Program-made: the position numbers and the translations under genes
Assembly (NCBI GenBank): GCA_003864495.1
Contig: ML133378.1
Span: 1,335,009-1,399,008, forward strand
Reading direction: 5' to 3'
From: Nemopilema nomurai
Taxonomy: Eukaryota > Cnidaria > Scyphozoa > Rhizostomeae > Rhizostomatidae
Length of the DNA: 64,000 nt
Shown: positions 12,847-26,300 of the stretch, piece by piece
How the letters are laid out: each line of letters begins with the position of its first letter
Numbering within the stretch: the stretch's first letter is position 1
The notes under the pieces: generated by a model
The model's database searches: none
What the model was told of the DNA's origin: nothing
What the model saw: the letters and a program-made list of their open reading frames with translations, nothing else

Positions 12847-15050
12847 GTAACAAGCATCGCTCCTAAAGCTTGCTGTAAGTATATACAAGAAGACTCAAGA
12901 ATATAAAGGAAGTTTTGCTCAAGAATTCGAGGGGCTTAATAGCTCCAATTTCGTTGCATATCGCGATATTATTCTAAGAGGTGTCTTCGATTTTAAAAGA
13001 AAAATGACCAAAGCATCAGATCTGCTCTGTGCATCGATATCCTTGCAATGCCGTGGTTAAAATTCTGTTAAACAAATCAAATCTGATTATCAAACTTTTC
13101 CATCTTCAGTAGAAAGACGAAGCAAGCCAAAAGCATTTTGTTGTTTTGAAATGGTTGAAGGTGAGTAGGCCACCAATTTGCCCCTTATACCTGATGCGAG
13201 ATGAGCCATTATCAGACTCCCAGACTCATATGCGACGAAACCCTAACATTTGGTCTTTTCCCACAATTGACTCCTTCACTTTCACTTATCCAACCCAAAC
13301 CAACTCTCACAAGTCCAATTTCTAATCCCAATCACTTATCCCATTCACTTTGAGAATCTTACGTTGTCACCTACAGCCCTTCCAAAAGTGTTTGGAGCAC
13401 TTCAGCCTGCTCAAGTCATTGGTTATCTACCATTTCACAACTATAGACAAATCGAAATCAGCCATCTTCGCACCCCAAAACAATACTAAGCAATACCCCA
13501 GACGCAACATTTTTACGATGTCCAAATTGCTATTCGCAGAGGCTTCAATGTACGGTTGCGAATACTTTTGCCTTTCTTGTCGAATCCTGCCCTTGAGATC
13601 TATCCCTTTCGCCCGTCAATTTCTCCGGCACAACAGTCACACACATTGATAAAACTTATTCAGGTAAAAAGGCGACAAACAGACATGTTTTTTTCCATTT
13701 GTGTGTCTTTGCCAAAAAGATCAAGCGAAATGCGTGCTTGGGAGACGTTATCATTGGTCAGTAAGCCAAGGATAGCTTTGTGAAGCATCCCTTTCCTAGT
13801 CCTTCATAAGTTTTTAAGCATTTGAGCATCGAAATTGAACGTAGACCCCATAGGCCTAGCTTTGCAGTTACATGACCCAAGCGGCAAACTCTTCAAATCT
13901 GTGTTTTGGATACTTCGAATCTAAGCTTAATTTTATTTCTTTCAACTACTATTCCAACTTTGCGAATTGTTTGTTAGTTCTGAACCAACTTCATCAAAAC
14001 TTTTAAAACTTTCAGTAGATTTGCCGAAGTTTTTTCCGGTGGATTTGCGCTCGGCTTTGAGGTATGCGCTAAAAACGACTCAAGAAACACATCTTTCTTT
14101 TCCGTTCACTTCTGAACTCTCTGGGATTTTCTAAATTCCATTGAAAGAAGTCTTTAAAGTCGGTTTTTTTTACAGGAAATCGTTATTAGAGCAATTTTTC
14201 ATCGCACCATTCAACCTTGAGTTTCAGTGGTCATGTTCGCTTTCATTCCAAACATGAAATTCAAGAAGATAAATTTGCGAAATGACGTATATCTTTCATT
14301 GTTATGCTTTTCGCTAATTGGCCTATTATTCGAAAACTCTTCAAGAATTTCAACTCCGTTTCTAGGCTACACTTTCTTTCTAATCTTCAGTTGTAAAATG
14401 CCTTTCTAAAAAAAGTCGTCGCCTTTCCACAGTGCTCAAAATTTTGGTTCATCTGTCAATACATAACTTAAAAAGTATTTTTCATCCTGGAATCTGCTGG
14501 ATTTACCTCAGTCTTATTCATCTGTTATTTTTCGCTTCTCAGTATGTTATCGATATAACATGTTATCCCATCCCGCATATTACTGAGTTGATTTCTTCTG
14601 TTAACTGTTGCATCTACATATTTCCATTGCTTGGAGTTGAATTAAGAGCCCCTACCCCAATTCCAGACAATAAAAGCTCTGGATAAATCATAGCAAGAAA
14701 AGTAGCCTAGGCCCAGGTCGTTTAAGGGCAAGATGCTTGAGAAAGATCTTGCCAATGTTTTGATTCCCACTTGTGCTCTCCTTGAAGTCCCCTTGCGGAC
14801 TCATTTAGGGCGCAGTGCTCCTTTCTTCTCCAATCTCCCGAGGCACCGCGAACAGGTGAGCGCACATTACCCCCCGGTTCGTTTCGAGATTTCAAAGGAT
14901 CCAATCTCCATTCTGCCCAAACTATTTCCACTCGATAACGAACGATAACAAACAATGTCTGCTTAGCTCTGAGCATAGTTGTTCAAAAAACTTGGCATTC
15001 TTCTCGGTGCTGTATTTTCCTCGTAATGTTTGTGTTCCTGGGCCGTGCAG
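12847..15050. other. Intergenic stretch without recognised genes
   Basis: Short ORFs only. A possible small exon at 13110-13160, between acceptor catcttcag and donor gtgagt, has one open frame but no recognisable content. It could be a 5' untranslated exon of the gene starting at 15051. Confidence 0.4.
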
Positions 15051-18000
15051 ATGTCGTCCAATGTAGGCTTGCACAGGGAAACTTGTTGTCTCATCTGTGA
15101 CCTGCGTATCGGAGTAATTGTCTTGGCAATAACAGGCATGGTAAGTCTTCAACCACTTGTTCTATTTGCAATGCTATCGAACAAGACACAGATCTCAATT
15201 GACTGTAGATCGGCAATTTTTTTTGCTTCCCCTATGGTACATGTTGGAAAACCCACGATATAAGACACTTTCGATTCCCCACATCAGTTATCTTAATAGT
15301 GCGAAAAAACCGTTACTAGTGGTCAGATGCACCGAAATATAACTTTAGTGGTGCTATGAATATTATCTCTAGTGCATTCCCTAATGATGCCGAAGAGATT
15401 TTTAATAACCTCTCTTAAGTCGTGTTTACACGTGGTGCTATCAAATCCTCTTTGATATATTATCGCAACTCACTTTAGTACTTTGATGAAAGCAATCAAT
15501 CCTGCAAGTTATGAATTGTTCTGGCCACGATTGATAAACAATATTTTGCAAGGCAAGACCTGAAGCTACTGCTTCTCTTGGTGAAAATTGGAGCCTTTTC
15601 TAGCCCTGAGTAAGATCGAAAACACGCAGCAACTAAATAATCAACTCCTACTAAACTCAGAAACAAATAAGTCATATTTTATTATCAATATTGCAATGCC
15701 GAATGATTATTCGAAAGGAATTTCCTATGTGGAGCAAGCACATATGAATTTATTCTTCCACTGAAACGCCCCCGTAAACGTTCATGAAGAATTAAACGGA
15801 TATGAAAATTGAATCTAAACCGCATGCATCCAGGGAGATTTTGTCGTGGTACAAGGGGCAGAAACCCGTAATGGATCCAGTAGCTATTTCATGCTTGGCG
15901 GATCAGAAAAACTGTTTCATCCTGCAAAACAAACGTTTTGAAAAGTAAGCCTTAGGTGACTTTCAATAAAACAGAGGGTAATTTGTATCTTCAAGTTCGT
16001 TTAGCCATCATTCTTCGATCTGTCGTCGAGTTTTTGAATCTAGGGTTGACAATTCTTTTCCTCCTTTTCATCCAGAGACTCTCAGCTTAACTGATTACGC
16101 CTCAAGTTGATTTAATTAAGGGTCAATAAAAGTAAAAGTGGAAACCCCTTGACGTGAAAAGACCCAAACTCAATCAAACAACAATAATTGAAGGAACTAG
16201 AAAAGCCCTAATCTTATGAAGTTTCTGCTTCTTCGGAGGAATTTTTTGCATTCTCATTCTTTTCTGCCTAGGTATATTTCTGTGAGTCTAAATTACATCC
16301 GAGGGCAATTCCATTTTGGTTATTAATGACATTAATCCATTCCACAAGTTTGAGTCTTGTGGTCGCCGTATTCTATCGTCTGTACCTCTGCCAATTGACA
16401 CACAGAGAATGGCAAAAAGTTCAAAGTCAGCTTGCTTTTTGATATTGTGCAGTGCTGAAGTATTTGAATGACAATCCCCCACCCAAAAGGTCATGCCCTT
16501 TGAGAGCCAAAGAGCATTTGTGTTGAAAATTTTTTAGATGTCCCTACACAAACTGCCATTTCAACCCTCCACTCAGGTGATGCTCTTCCAAGGTACTTTG
16601 TCATAAGATGTCAACTATTTTGTTCAGCATATCTGTGTCACAAGAAGAGTCATTGGTTTGCCGTGTTGTCACAGCAGCGCCCATATTGAATGCAATGGGT
16701 AATAACTTCAGATCTCTGCAGCAGATTTCAGAGCAATCATCAGATTTCTGCTTTATGGTGAATGAATAATAACTCGCGGACTATCGTTGTCTTGTGATTT
16801 GCGGTCTGTTCTTTGTTCGTCTATGGTGTGTCATATTCGCTGCAAAATCTTGGCTTTTAATCTAATTTTCATCCTTTCTGTCGATATCAATAAAGCTCAC
16901 TTTAACCCAATTCTTATGATCGATTGGTTGCCATAAGTCTCTCTGATAAATGCACCAAGAGACACTAATCTAGACTTAGCTGGTCGGTTGCCCTGTCAAT
17001 TCAGTCAGAAAGCCTTTAGCCTAACCAGTTATCATATAAGAGTTGATATCCATGCAAAACTCCCTGGCTTTAGAACACCCTCTTTCGATGGATTGCCATC
17101 CGTGAAAATTAATTTAGAAATTCTCGCTTAAGTGGTTGGCTTGTAGTTTTGAAGGACTAGTAGTGTTTCGACCATATTAATTAAAAATGTCAGCAGCTTT
17201 GAAGTTAGTGATTAGACTAACTCCTTCATCTGTGATAGGATTGATTAATTTGATATTGAGAAACACATTTCATTTGCAGTTTTAAGTTTGTGCTGACGCA
17301 TTCTGCAGATCAAATGTTAATTTTCAGACCCATGCTGATTATTTAAAATAAAAAGAAGAAACGAAGCGAATTCTGCATTGAATTTTCGACCTCCATGAAG
17401 ATTGTGTCTCCGCCCCTTGCATTGAGCTGAAAGTATTTAACCTTTAATCTTGGCTCTAAAGGCTTGATGTTTAATGTTAGCAAATGACAGCCTCGTTTGG
17501 ATTACGTCTCAGTTGTTGCCAAGACTTCAAATCACCATATATTGGGAACAGAAAACACAATTGCTCTCATATCACAGCTTCTGCATTCACCTTGAGCTTT
17601 TGAAATGGTTCCGTGACCACATTAGCAGCAGTCCTCTCTTTCTTAACTTCCTTTTTTATTCCGTATTCCTCAAGATCTTTGCCAAGTCAAGAATAGTGCA
17701 TTGCATTGGGGACCTTCTATCTTATCTAGAAATTCGATTTAACAGACAAACACGAGTTGCTTGACGTAGTATCAGGCAGATATAAATAGTTGTTTGTGGT
17801 CAGAAGACGTGACCACTTCAAAGCATCTGCTCTGCTTTGTCTGCTGATGATAATTGCTGTTTTGCTCTCGATCTGTGTTTGCACAATAGTGTTGTGTCCT
17901 CCTTCGTTGACTGTCCACCACAACTAGTTGCTGCAAGAAGCCCACCTTGCTAGAAATTGTTTCAAAGACATGTGTCCTGGTTTTGTGTTAGTCTTGGCTT

Positions 18001-21000
18001 TTACATCTTTGACTTGCCACCGTTCATTTATCGAAGTGTCAGATTCCTCTTCTAATCAACAAAGAGCCATTTCTTCACTGTTTGTCATCTAGCCGAGTCG
18101 GGCACAATACATTGACTTTTTACGGCCCAACTCTCTGAAGTACATTTCCCACTCGAGCCCCAACCCTAGCAGCTTTGTAAAAAGATCCGAAGTAAGTGCT
18201 GAATCCTTAGGATTTCAGTTGTGTAAGGTTTGCACCAAACATCCAGCCTTTCATGTGCCAAACCTAGTTCACAAAATGAAACGTTGCCCTTTTAAAGTAC
18301 AGAACAGAATTCGCAGATTATTTCTGTCAATTTCGTTTCAAACCGAGGCTGGGCATGCGCAGACCAAGTGACACGTAATGCGCAGACGCAGGGAGATGAA
18401 ATGCCAAGAAATCTTCTTCTTCATGTTGAAGATTGAAATTGTAATTGGCTTAACCGGTTCAGTTTGACGTTTGATCCAGTGTCGTGCCAGTGTTGTGCCA
18501 CAGACGACCTTCTGCTATTGAACTCGGCACACCTCGGACTACCGCGCATGCGCTGGCAAGGTTTAACGACAAAGGAGATAGATAGAATATACCATAACTT
18601 GTCACTTCAATATCAAATGTAAGTTCAATTAAGGGGATAATTTGTTATTGTGACGGAAACTCCTAGTGAAAACACTTTTATTGGATGCTAGCATTCTTTA
18701 AAAATTTACTACGTGATTTTGGCAACAAATATGAACTTGAACAAATGTTTTGAGGTGCAAATCTTGAATTCTTTTCGTCTGACACTGCTCAGGGTATGCA
18801 AACGTTGGGAAGTGACCAAAAGCTGACAAAGTTAATAGCCAGCTGTGAATTGAAATACGCTAGAGGATTGTAAGAAGAGCGCATGATTGGCTGTAAATGA
18901 AGTGAAAAATGAAGTCTCTCTGGCTATAAAGAATGTTGCATAGAAATGTAAATAGACCTCAAAATCCCTGGTTTAAAGACTCTATCCTGCCCAATAATAC
19001 GAAAACTTGTGTCAGAAAACAGGCTTTAGCGTAATCTGGACTCTCTAAATGATGTTGCCTTATAGGAGTTTTGGGGCCTGTCTACATACGGGACCTTGAA
19101 TAAAGTTGAAGGTAAACCAGCCAATAAAGTGGCGCCCTGCTTAACCCTATTTCATCGTCTAAGCTGTCTGTGAGAGTTCTCACAACATCATTTTAAGGAA
19201 GAGAATAACGATTTCTTCAATATATTTATATAGTACAAGGTCTGTTCATGTTCTTTATATAGTACAAGGCCTGTGATTTCTGACATTACCTGTCATCCTT
19301 TAACAATTTTGTAACAACGCAACTTTTTATTGCCTGCAGCTTGGTTGCCGTTCAAAGGTTCATCGAAATCTGAGTGACGTATATGCAGAATTTGGTCTTT
19401 GCCTAGCAAAGCATTTGCGACTCGAATTAAGGAAACTGACATCTAGTCAGATTCAGTGACACTTCATTTAGAGCTTGACATTAACACGTGCTGCAAAAAT
19501 AGCCATAACTTAATGAAAACTGCAATCACAATGAACGGATTAGGAGGTTAAACTGCTATTTCCACACATGTTTGAAGTTTTGCTTCCAGATGAGTCGTGT
19601 TTTAACTTCTCGGAAAAGCCTGAGCCTGACTTAAAACTGGTCTTATGCGTGAGGGAGTTTACTTGACTGAAAAAGCCATCAACCGTTTGCAAACTTAATG
19701 CTTTGGTTACAAAATTTAATCCAGCTAATAAGTTCTTTGAAGCGATCCTCTTGACGAACCAGCCAGGAGGTTGCAAGGAGACTTGTAATGGGTCATGAAA
19801 TTGTTCTGTCAATTGTACCTTGTGTCGCTCTTTCTAACTGGCTCTTTCTAACTGGCTCTAAAGCAAGCGGCCAACCTGATCTGGGTTTTTGTCGCGCATT
19901 TTCGTCATTCCCTTTTCGACTGACAACAAGCTTTGTCTTCTGCATCGCCGCAAGGAACCATTCTTTCTCTTCACATTCACTCCAAGTCATCCAGTGAGTT
20001 TTCACCGTTCACCTGCTTGACATGCTCATAGTAGCAGCCTTTTCAACAAAAAATGAATACCTTTGTCCTGATTGTCTTGCTGGTATGCCTAGGTATGACA
20101 GCTACTATCAAACTAATGCCTCCATCAAGCCTTATCTAACGTCAACATGCTTCAAACATTGAATAATGCAATCTGCGTGGTTACTCTGCATCGTGAGTAA
20201 AATCATGTTAATTACGTTTGGCTTCACAACACAACATCATTGCCATCGTTCTTCCTTTCCCTGCTGACCTTGTTTTGAAGGGCAAAATCATCGAAGAATA
20301 TGAATTATTTGTCAAAAACAATGAAACAGAAAGGAAGGTTACGCCATGATGAACTAGTTAATCCATCGTTGGGTTGTCCGGCTGGCCTAAATAATGAAGA
20401 GAATATTAGTCTCTTGCGGCCAGCCTGTTTGGTGCGAATATTTTGACCTTACTTTGAGCATAATTCACAATTATTGCATGTCCCTTGACTTCCAAGATGC
20501 TTACACAGTATTGCCTTTATTGAAAGATATAACAAAATATGGATGAAAGGCCTTTCATGGCCTCTTTGTGGCCTCAGCTTGTTTAATCGTCTAATAACTT
20601 TGGAGCACAGTCCATGTTTTCAACTCAATGCAATGGATTTAGGCCATCTCCTGGGTCATTGTATGATTTAGGGCTCACAAAACATCGTTTCATCGCCTAT
20701 GTAAACAGGCAGAACTCACTCGAAGCTCATTTTGCCAATCCGTGCGAGATCTCTATAAGCAAACTACAATTTCAAACTTCGGGAATCCCGTTTTCTTTGC
20801 TAGCTGAGCACGTGTCGAATGAGGTTGTGGGCTGCACAGCAATTTTCTTACCGCAAGTCGACAATAATGCTGTTTTGCTGTTCATTGAATTTCATCTGAC
20901 AGAAAAGTAATTTCCGTGAAATTAATGCTGGAAACCACACTGTGTCTTTCGAATCTGGAGTTGTTTTAGCTAATCAGAATAACCAGGTTTTGTCTCTTCT

Positions 21001-22247
21001 CACAATGAAATTTGTCAGGGGGTCTCATCTATAGTTTTCATTAAAACAACTGTTGGGTTACAGGGTTAGCAGGGGCCCGCAAGTCTCAGAGCAATGTCTC
21101 TCAGCCTTCTTTTTGTGCCAGGTCGAGCTTCTTGTAACGTGTATGTCTCACCGTTTTCTTTTTGTGCCAGATCGAACTTCTTGCAACGTGTATGTCTCAC
21201 CGCTTTCTTTTTGTGCCAGGTCGAGCTTCTTGTAACGTGTATGTCTTACGGCTGAAATTGCTGTTTTCATTGAAGCTGAATCTTAATCGGTGCTTTTTGC
21301 CAAATTCTAGTGCAAAGCATTTATTTTTCTCAATCTCAACAAATGGGATCCATTTTCGATTTTTTTTATAATTAGATACATGTTCATGTTCACGCCAAGT
21401 ATCCAGTTGCTTAGAAATGGGTGTGAATTAATACGATTATAAAGAGTCAAATCTGTCAATAGATCAAGCGAAAATTGCAACGATGAACTATACTCATCTT
21501 ATATTTAGGTAGTATAAGTATAAGTTAGGTAGTAAAATCATTATTTGATATTCTTGGTAATACGAAACGTAATACTTCTATTCGTAGATCGAAAGTGGTC
21601 AGCAGATTCTGGTCTCCTTCGCACTGGCCGTATCACATTCATCGAAGTTCGCAGAGTTTCCAGGCAGCAATGTCGCATTACTTCATGTATATACTGTCTT
21701 CCAAATTGTATCCTTCATATCGATCTTGTTCGGACTCGTTTGTGTCGTCTCTCAAGGCCGCAGGTACCGCAAAGCGCTGTTATTTTGGATCACATCAGTC
21801 GTCATCATTTCTGTGACCCAAATCGTGTACTTATTTTACATTGTGGCCTACTTTAATAGGAGAATATTCTCCCTCATTGCCCTCACACTTGTGCTGTGCT
21901 TCGTGCCCAAGAACGCGTTCTTTTCGATTGTCGTGTACAAATATTACAAACTTGTTCTTCACGGGTTTATCTCGCCGGACTACGACGAACTCGATTTCTC
22001 GAAGGAGACCATCAGAAGGTCTCGCGCGGGCAGTTCGAGAAGAGAATCGCTGCTAACGCTAAAGGATGGACCATGCACCGGGTTATTGGATACCTACGTC
22101 AGACCAGACATGGAGCCAAAGGTCGGACGAAAAGTGTCATCTAGTGTTTTTTTGAAAGTTATCCCAGAACTATCTGAAAGCAAAGATAATTCGTTGGAAA
22201 GCAATGAGGTACCGCACGAAATATTTGAGATTCCAAATCAAGTGTAG
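15051..22247 (+). CDS. Four-transmembrane LAPTM4-like (lysosomal-associated transmembrane) protein, two coding exons
   Basis: Exon 1 is 15051-15140 (30 codons, donor gtaagt); exon 2 is 21588-22247 (acceptor attcgtag, stop at 22245-22247). Both junctions are phase 0 and give a 249-residue protein. The N-terminus has a Cys cluster (C12, C13, C16) followed by R19-x-G21 leading into helix 1, as in LAPTM4 proteins. Four hydrophobic segments fall at about residues 20-45, 59-85, 93-118 and 122-153, with a short basic loop QGRRYRK between helices 2 and 3. A long hydrophilic tail (154-249) is rich in Ser and charged residues. LAPTM proteins reside in late endosome/lysosome membranes and handle small-molecule or receptor traffic. 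The PPxY ubiquitin-ligase motifs typical of the vertebrate tail are not seen. The ATG directly follows an AG and an upstream in-frame stop lies nearby, so an extra 5' untranslated exon is possible. Topology is solid; the family name is an inference from the N-terminal motif and helix layout. Confidence 0.65.
19224..19277. repeat. Short direct repeat (tttatatagtacaagg)
   Basis: The string tttatatagtacaagg followed by tctgt or cctgt occurs twice about 35 bp apart. A second small duplication of ctctttctaactgg lies at about 19828-19860. Both look like simple slippage products. Confidence 0.7.
21105..21251. repeat. 49-bp tandem repeat, three copies
   Basis: Three adjacent 49-bp units (21105-21153, 21154-21202, 21203-21251) contain tctttttgtgccag, tcg-a-cttcttg and aacgtgtatgtct. 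Units differ by only a few substitutions. The period is not a multiple of three, and the array sits in the intron of the LAPTM4-like gene about 340 bp before the acceptor, so it is a non-coding minisatellite. Confidence 0.9.
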
Positions 22248-23300
22248 TGATGACCGGTCAAAGTTACATTGCAACTCTTACTTCTCGTGATGGCCGACTT
22301 TACAGCATATGACGTCATTCGTTGACTAATTTGGATCAGTCCTTGGATTTATCGCTGGGCTCCAGCTTCTACATCAAGAACAACTTTGGGAAAAGCACAC
22401 CCACTCAGGCTGCAGAAGTGTTTATTGACAATGGAAATCATTAACCACAATAGATGAGTGTCATCTCACTACGCGCGCATGCGCTTTATCGCATGGCAAG
22501 CAACATGTTTTCTTCGAATGTAACTTGCGCAGGTCAAGGTTCTTCATGAATTGGTTCAAACATTTTTGTTGTCATCAACGACTGTTGAACACCGCTGTAC
22601 CTACACTGCATAGTATATATGTTGATTGAAACCTGTATGTACATAGCCATGTATAGTCAATGTCCTAGTATTTCATTTGTATTTGTAAATGATGCAATAT
22701 TCATGCCAAATTACTGAAGTCTGGTATTTCTTTTGTCTCTGCATTTGGCTGTAGATTTTTTTAAAGGCGGGTTAGGTTAGGTATTCTTACTCATGAAAAA
22801 TTGGCGAAAGATTTACAGGTAGACATAGTAAAGGATTTTTATCAGAGAAAAAGCTTTGAAATGGTTGATATTCCACTTGGAGGAATGAAAGTTTGCCTAC
22901 ACACTTCAAAGCAAGATTCCCCTGGTGAAATAACGTTATGGTGAAGTCTAGAATCGAACACAATGCTTTGTTGCTTTTGTGAGATTTTTCATTCGCTGTG
23001 GCTCGGTGTTATTGAAATTTGTAGGAAGAAAGAGATGCAGACAGTTATGATCGAACAACTCCTGCAATTATGCTTATGAGAGCAAACTGCCCAAATATAC
23101 TTCAATACAACAAAAACACAGCTAGGAATATCTCCAGCATTTGTTATCTCTTTCGCAAATTAGATTTGATACCACTCCTACTTCATTGTTGTGCCTAAAC
23201 TGTGCTAACTGATGCATTGCTGTCCCATAATTGCAGCCCAACTAAGGTTTGATTTGTGACATTCTTCTTTATCGGACATCGAAGAGCGCGTTAAAAGCAG
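22248..23300. other. 3' flank of the LAPTM4-like gene
   Basis: Probably contains the 3' untranslated region, but no canonical AATAAA was found close to the stop. No coding sequence recognised. Confidence 0.5.
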
Positions 23301-23308
23301 CTTCAAAG
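23301..23308. repeat. hAT target-site duplication, left copy
   Basis: cttcaaag, repeated exactly at 26543-26550 on the other side of the element. Confidence 0.95.
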
Positions 23309-26300
23309 CAGGACCGTCGAGAGGGGGGGGGTAGCCAGGGTAGTTACCAGGGGGCCCGGGGCCTTGAGGGGCCCGTAGAAAATAAGGTATTTATTTTTGG
23401 CTATGAGTTTTCAATTAGCAGCATTGGCAGAGTGGGCCCATGACCCGATTGATATTCGAAATTTAATCTTTCAACAAGCGATCAACAAGCTGGTCTATGA
23501 TGAGGGCCTTTTCCTGTTATGGTTTATAATTAAAACACTGACGATCATAATATACTTCTCCGGAAGCCGAAAAATTCGATTGCACTTACATACATCTACT
23601 TTTAGGTCAAATGTTTTAGTTATTGCTTGTGTGGACTTCCTATAAACGTAAAAGTAAATCTTCCATTCACGGCGTACACCAGAGAAAAAGCACATGCGAA
23701 GAACCAAGACAAATCCAAACGCTATAAAAGTCTTCATCAAAATCACTAAGCGGGATCACGATCCAACCAACCCCTGCGATGTCATCTTACAGGCACAAGT
23801 CTGGTGCTCAGAAAAGGCAGGAAAAAAAGATACGAGAAAAAGAAACAAAGAAAGCCTCTCGCACATTGTTTGAGGTTGGTGCTTACAAAAGAGACAATGA
23901 AGGTGATTCAATTTTAAATAAACCTGGCGAAAGCTCTGTTCAAAGCACTGCTGAAGAAGAAGAGGACACAGACGGCTTGGCTGCTTCGGTAGACCATGAC
24001 ACCACAGAAAGTAGAGAAAGCACTACTGATTCGTCATTAAATCAAGATACTGTCCATAGTGGATCATTTAGTTTTGATGTCGGCACATTGACCGGATTTC
24101 CAACGATAAAGGAGTTAGAAAAGGTTGTTAGAACTGGTAATTTGCCTCATCCTCCAGAGTTTCCCAAAGATTGCGACGGCCACAAATTTCCAACAACGGT
24201 CCTAAATGTGAAGCAGCAAAATGGGGAGTTAGTAAGAAGAAGCTGGCTTGTTTTCAGTCCTACAAAGGCTGCACTCTATTGTTTGCCATGCAGGTTGTTT
24301 GGCCACACTATTGATAATGGTTCAAAATCAAAATTGGCTTCTCCTTGTGGTTGGGGAGCGAACGACAGCTGGAAAAGATTGTGGGAAAGACTCCCAGAAC
24401 ATGAGAGAGGCAATGCCCACATCAAGTGTTACTTGGCATGGCGTGAGCTTCAACGACGCTTAGAAGCAGATGCTGATGTAGATTTGTTATTGGAGAAAAG
24501 TGTTTTGTCTGAAGCAGAAAGATGGAAAATGTTACTGCAACGAATCCTTGACGTAGTCATGTTTCTTGGAGAGCGAGGGCTTGCGTTTCGTGGGGATTCA
24601 GAGAAGATTGGTGATACGCACAACGGCAACTTTCTTGGGATTTTAGAGTTGCTTGCACGTTACGATCCTCTTCTTCAAGAGCACATTGGTAAAGTGAAAT
24701 CCGCACAAGAGAAAGGGACTAGACTCCAGGCTCACTATTTGTCACCAGAATCTCAAAATGAGTTTATAAATATTTGTGCTGCACAAGTGAGAAATCATAT
24801 TTTAGAAGAGCGCAAGGTCTCAAAGTACTTTGCGATTATGGTTGATGGCACACCAGATGCAAGTCACACAGAGCAAACTACCTTCATTCTTAGGTACCTT
24901 ACCAATGACGGTGAGATTTTCACAGTTCAAGAAAGATTTCTAGCCTTTGTTGACTGTTTTAAGAAGTCGGGTCTCGAGATCGCTAACTTAATTTTGAAGA
25001 CTTTGGAGAAGTACGGAATACCTATTGCTGACTGTCGAGGCCAAGGCTATGATAATGCTGCCAACATGTCAGGGAGATATAATGGTGCTCAGCAGCATGT
25101 GAATTCGGTCAATCCTTTGTGCCTGTACTCACCCTGTGCCTGCCACTCGTTGAATCTCTGTGGTACCAATTCCGCCGTATGCTGTCCTGAAGCTGTTACA
25201 TTTTTTGGTATGGTACAAACTATATACAACCTTTTCTCGTGCAGTCCACAGAGATGGAACATTTTACTAAGCCATGTTGGGTCGTCACTACATGGATTAT
25301 CATGTACAAGATGGACTGATCGCGTTGCTAGCGTCCGACCATTTGCAGCCCATTTGCCAGGAATCAAGAACGCCCTTGAAGATCTCCTGTTGCTGAATCT
25401 TACCCCGAAAACAACCATTGAAGTCAACGGCGCGATTAAGTATGTGTCATCATTTACATGCATAGTGATGTCTGCCTTGTGGTCGAAGGTTCTTGTCCCA
25501 ATCGACCAAAGAAACCAAGTAATTCAGGCAAGGGAAGCAACGATCGATGTTGAGGTCTCAAACTTAAGAAGCCTGATTGACGAGCTTAAGGAACTGCGCA
25601 GCCAATGGCCTATGATTTTGAATGAATCGAAGCTAGTTGCAAATTCACTAAACATTTTGGCTGAATTTCCGAAAACGCGCAAGAGCAAAAGAGATGTCGA
25701 AGAAGGTGGAGATGAGGCTGATGAAATCGAAAGCAGAGAAGCGAGGGCATTCAAGCGTGATGTATTCCATACAATTGTTGATTCCGTGATTTCAGGTTTG
25801 ACAACACGCTTTGATGCTGCAAATCGCATTTACCACACGTTCAGCTTTCTTTGGGAGTACTTGATTATGTCTGAAGAGGAAATTTTGCAGGCCTGTGACA
25901 TCTTTGCCAGTAAATATGAAGTGGATATTTGCCTCGATGGACTGAGAGAAGAAATGGTCCACATCAGGTCAATCCACAAGGCAAATTTTGGAGAGAAATC
26001 GTTGAATCCGTTGCAGTTATTAAACAGCATAAGCCAATTTAAACTTGATGAGATTTTTTTCAACGTGTGTACAGCATTGAGAATTTTTTGCACACTGCCC
26101 GTGACCGTTGCTTCGGCTGAGCGATCATTTAGCAAACTCAAGCAAATAAAGAACTTTTTGAGGAGCACAATGACTCAGCAACGACTTTCAGATTTGGCCG
26201 TCTTAAGCATCGAGAGTGAAACAGCAAGAAAAATGGATTTTACAAATGTAATTAAGGATTTCGCCATGAGGAAAGCAAGAAAAGCAGTTTTTTAAACATT

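Larger units (their letters stand above)
15141..21587 (+). other. Large intron of the LAPTM4-like gene
   Basis: The 6447-bp intron starts gtaagt and ends in a pyrimidine-rich tract with attcgtag. It holds a 49-bp tandem repeat (21105-21251) and two small local duplications (19224-19277 and about 19828-19860). Open frames such as 17474-17764 and 20614-20910 show no recognised domain. No nested gene is supported. Confidence 0.6.

Noticed and set aside
12694..12888. Polyglutamine protein on the minus strand
   Set aside because: The frame is created by the simple repeat and lacks a supported start or exon boundaries.
13110..13160. Small exon between catcttcag and gtgagt
   Set aside because: Only one frame is open, the content is not recognisable, and joining its ATG to the exon at 15051 gives the wrong frame. 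It could be untranslated, but evidence is too weak.
20053..20092. ATG followed by a signal-peptide-like MNTFVLIVLLVCL and a gtatga donor
   Set aside because: Phase does not fit the exon at 21588, and exon 15051-15140 already supplies the N-terminus of that gene.
20614..20910. 98-codon plus-strand ORF with ATG in the LAPTM4-like intron
   Set aside because: No motif, signal or splice evidence.
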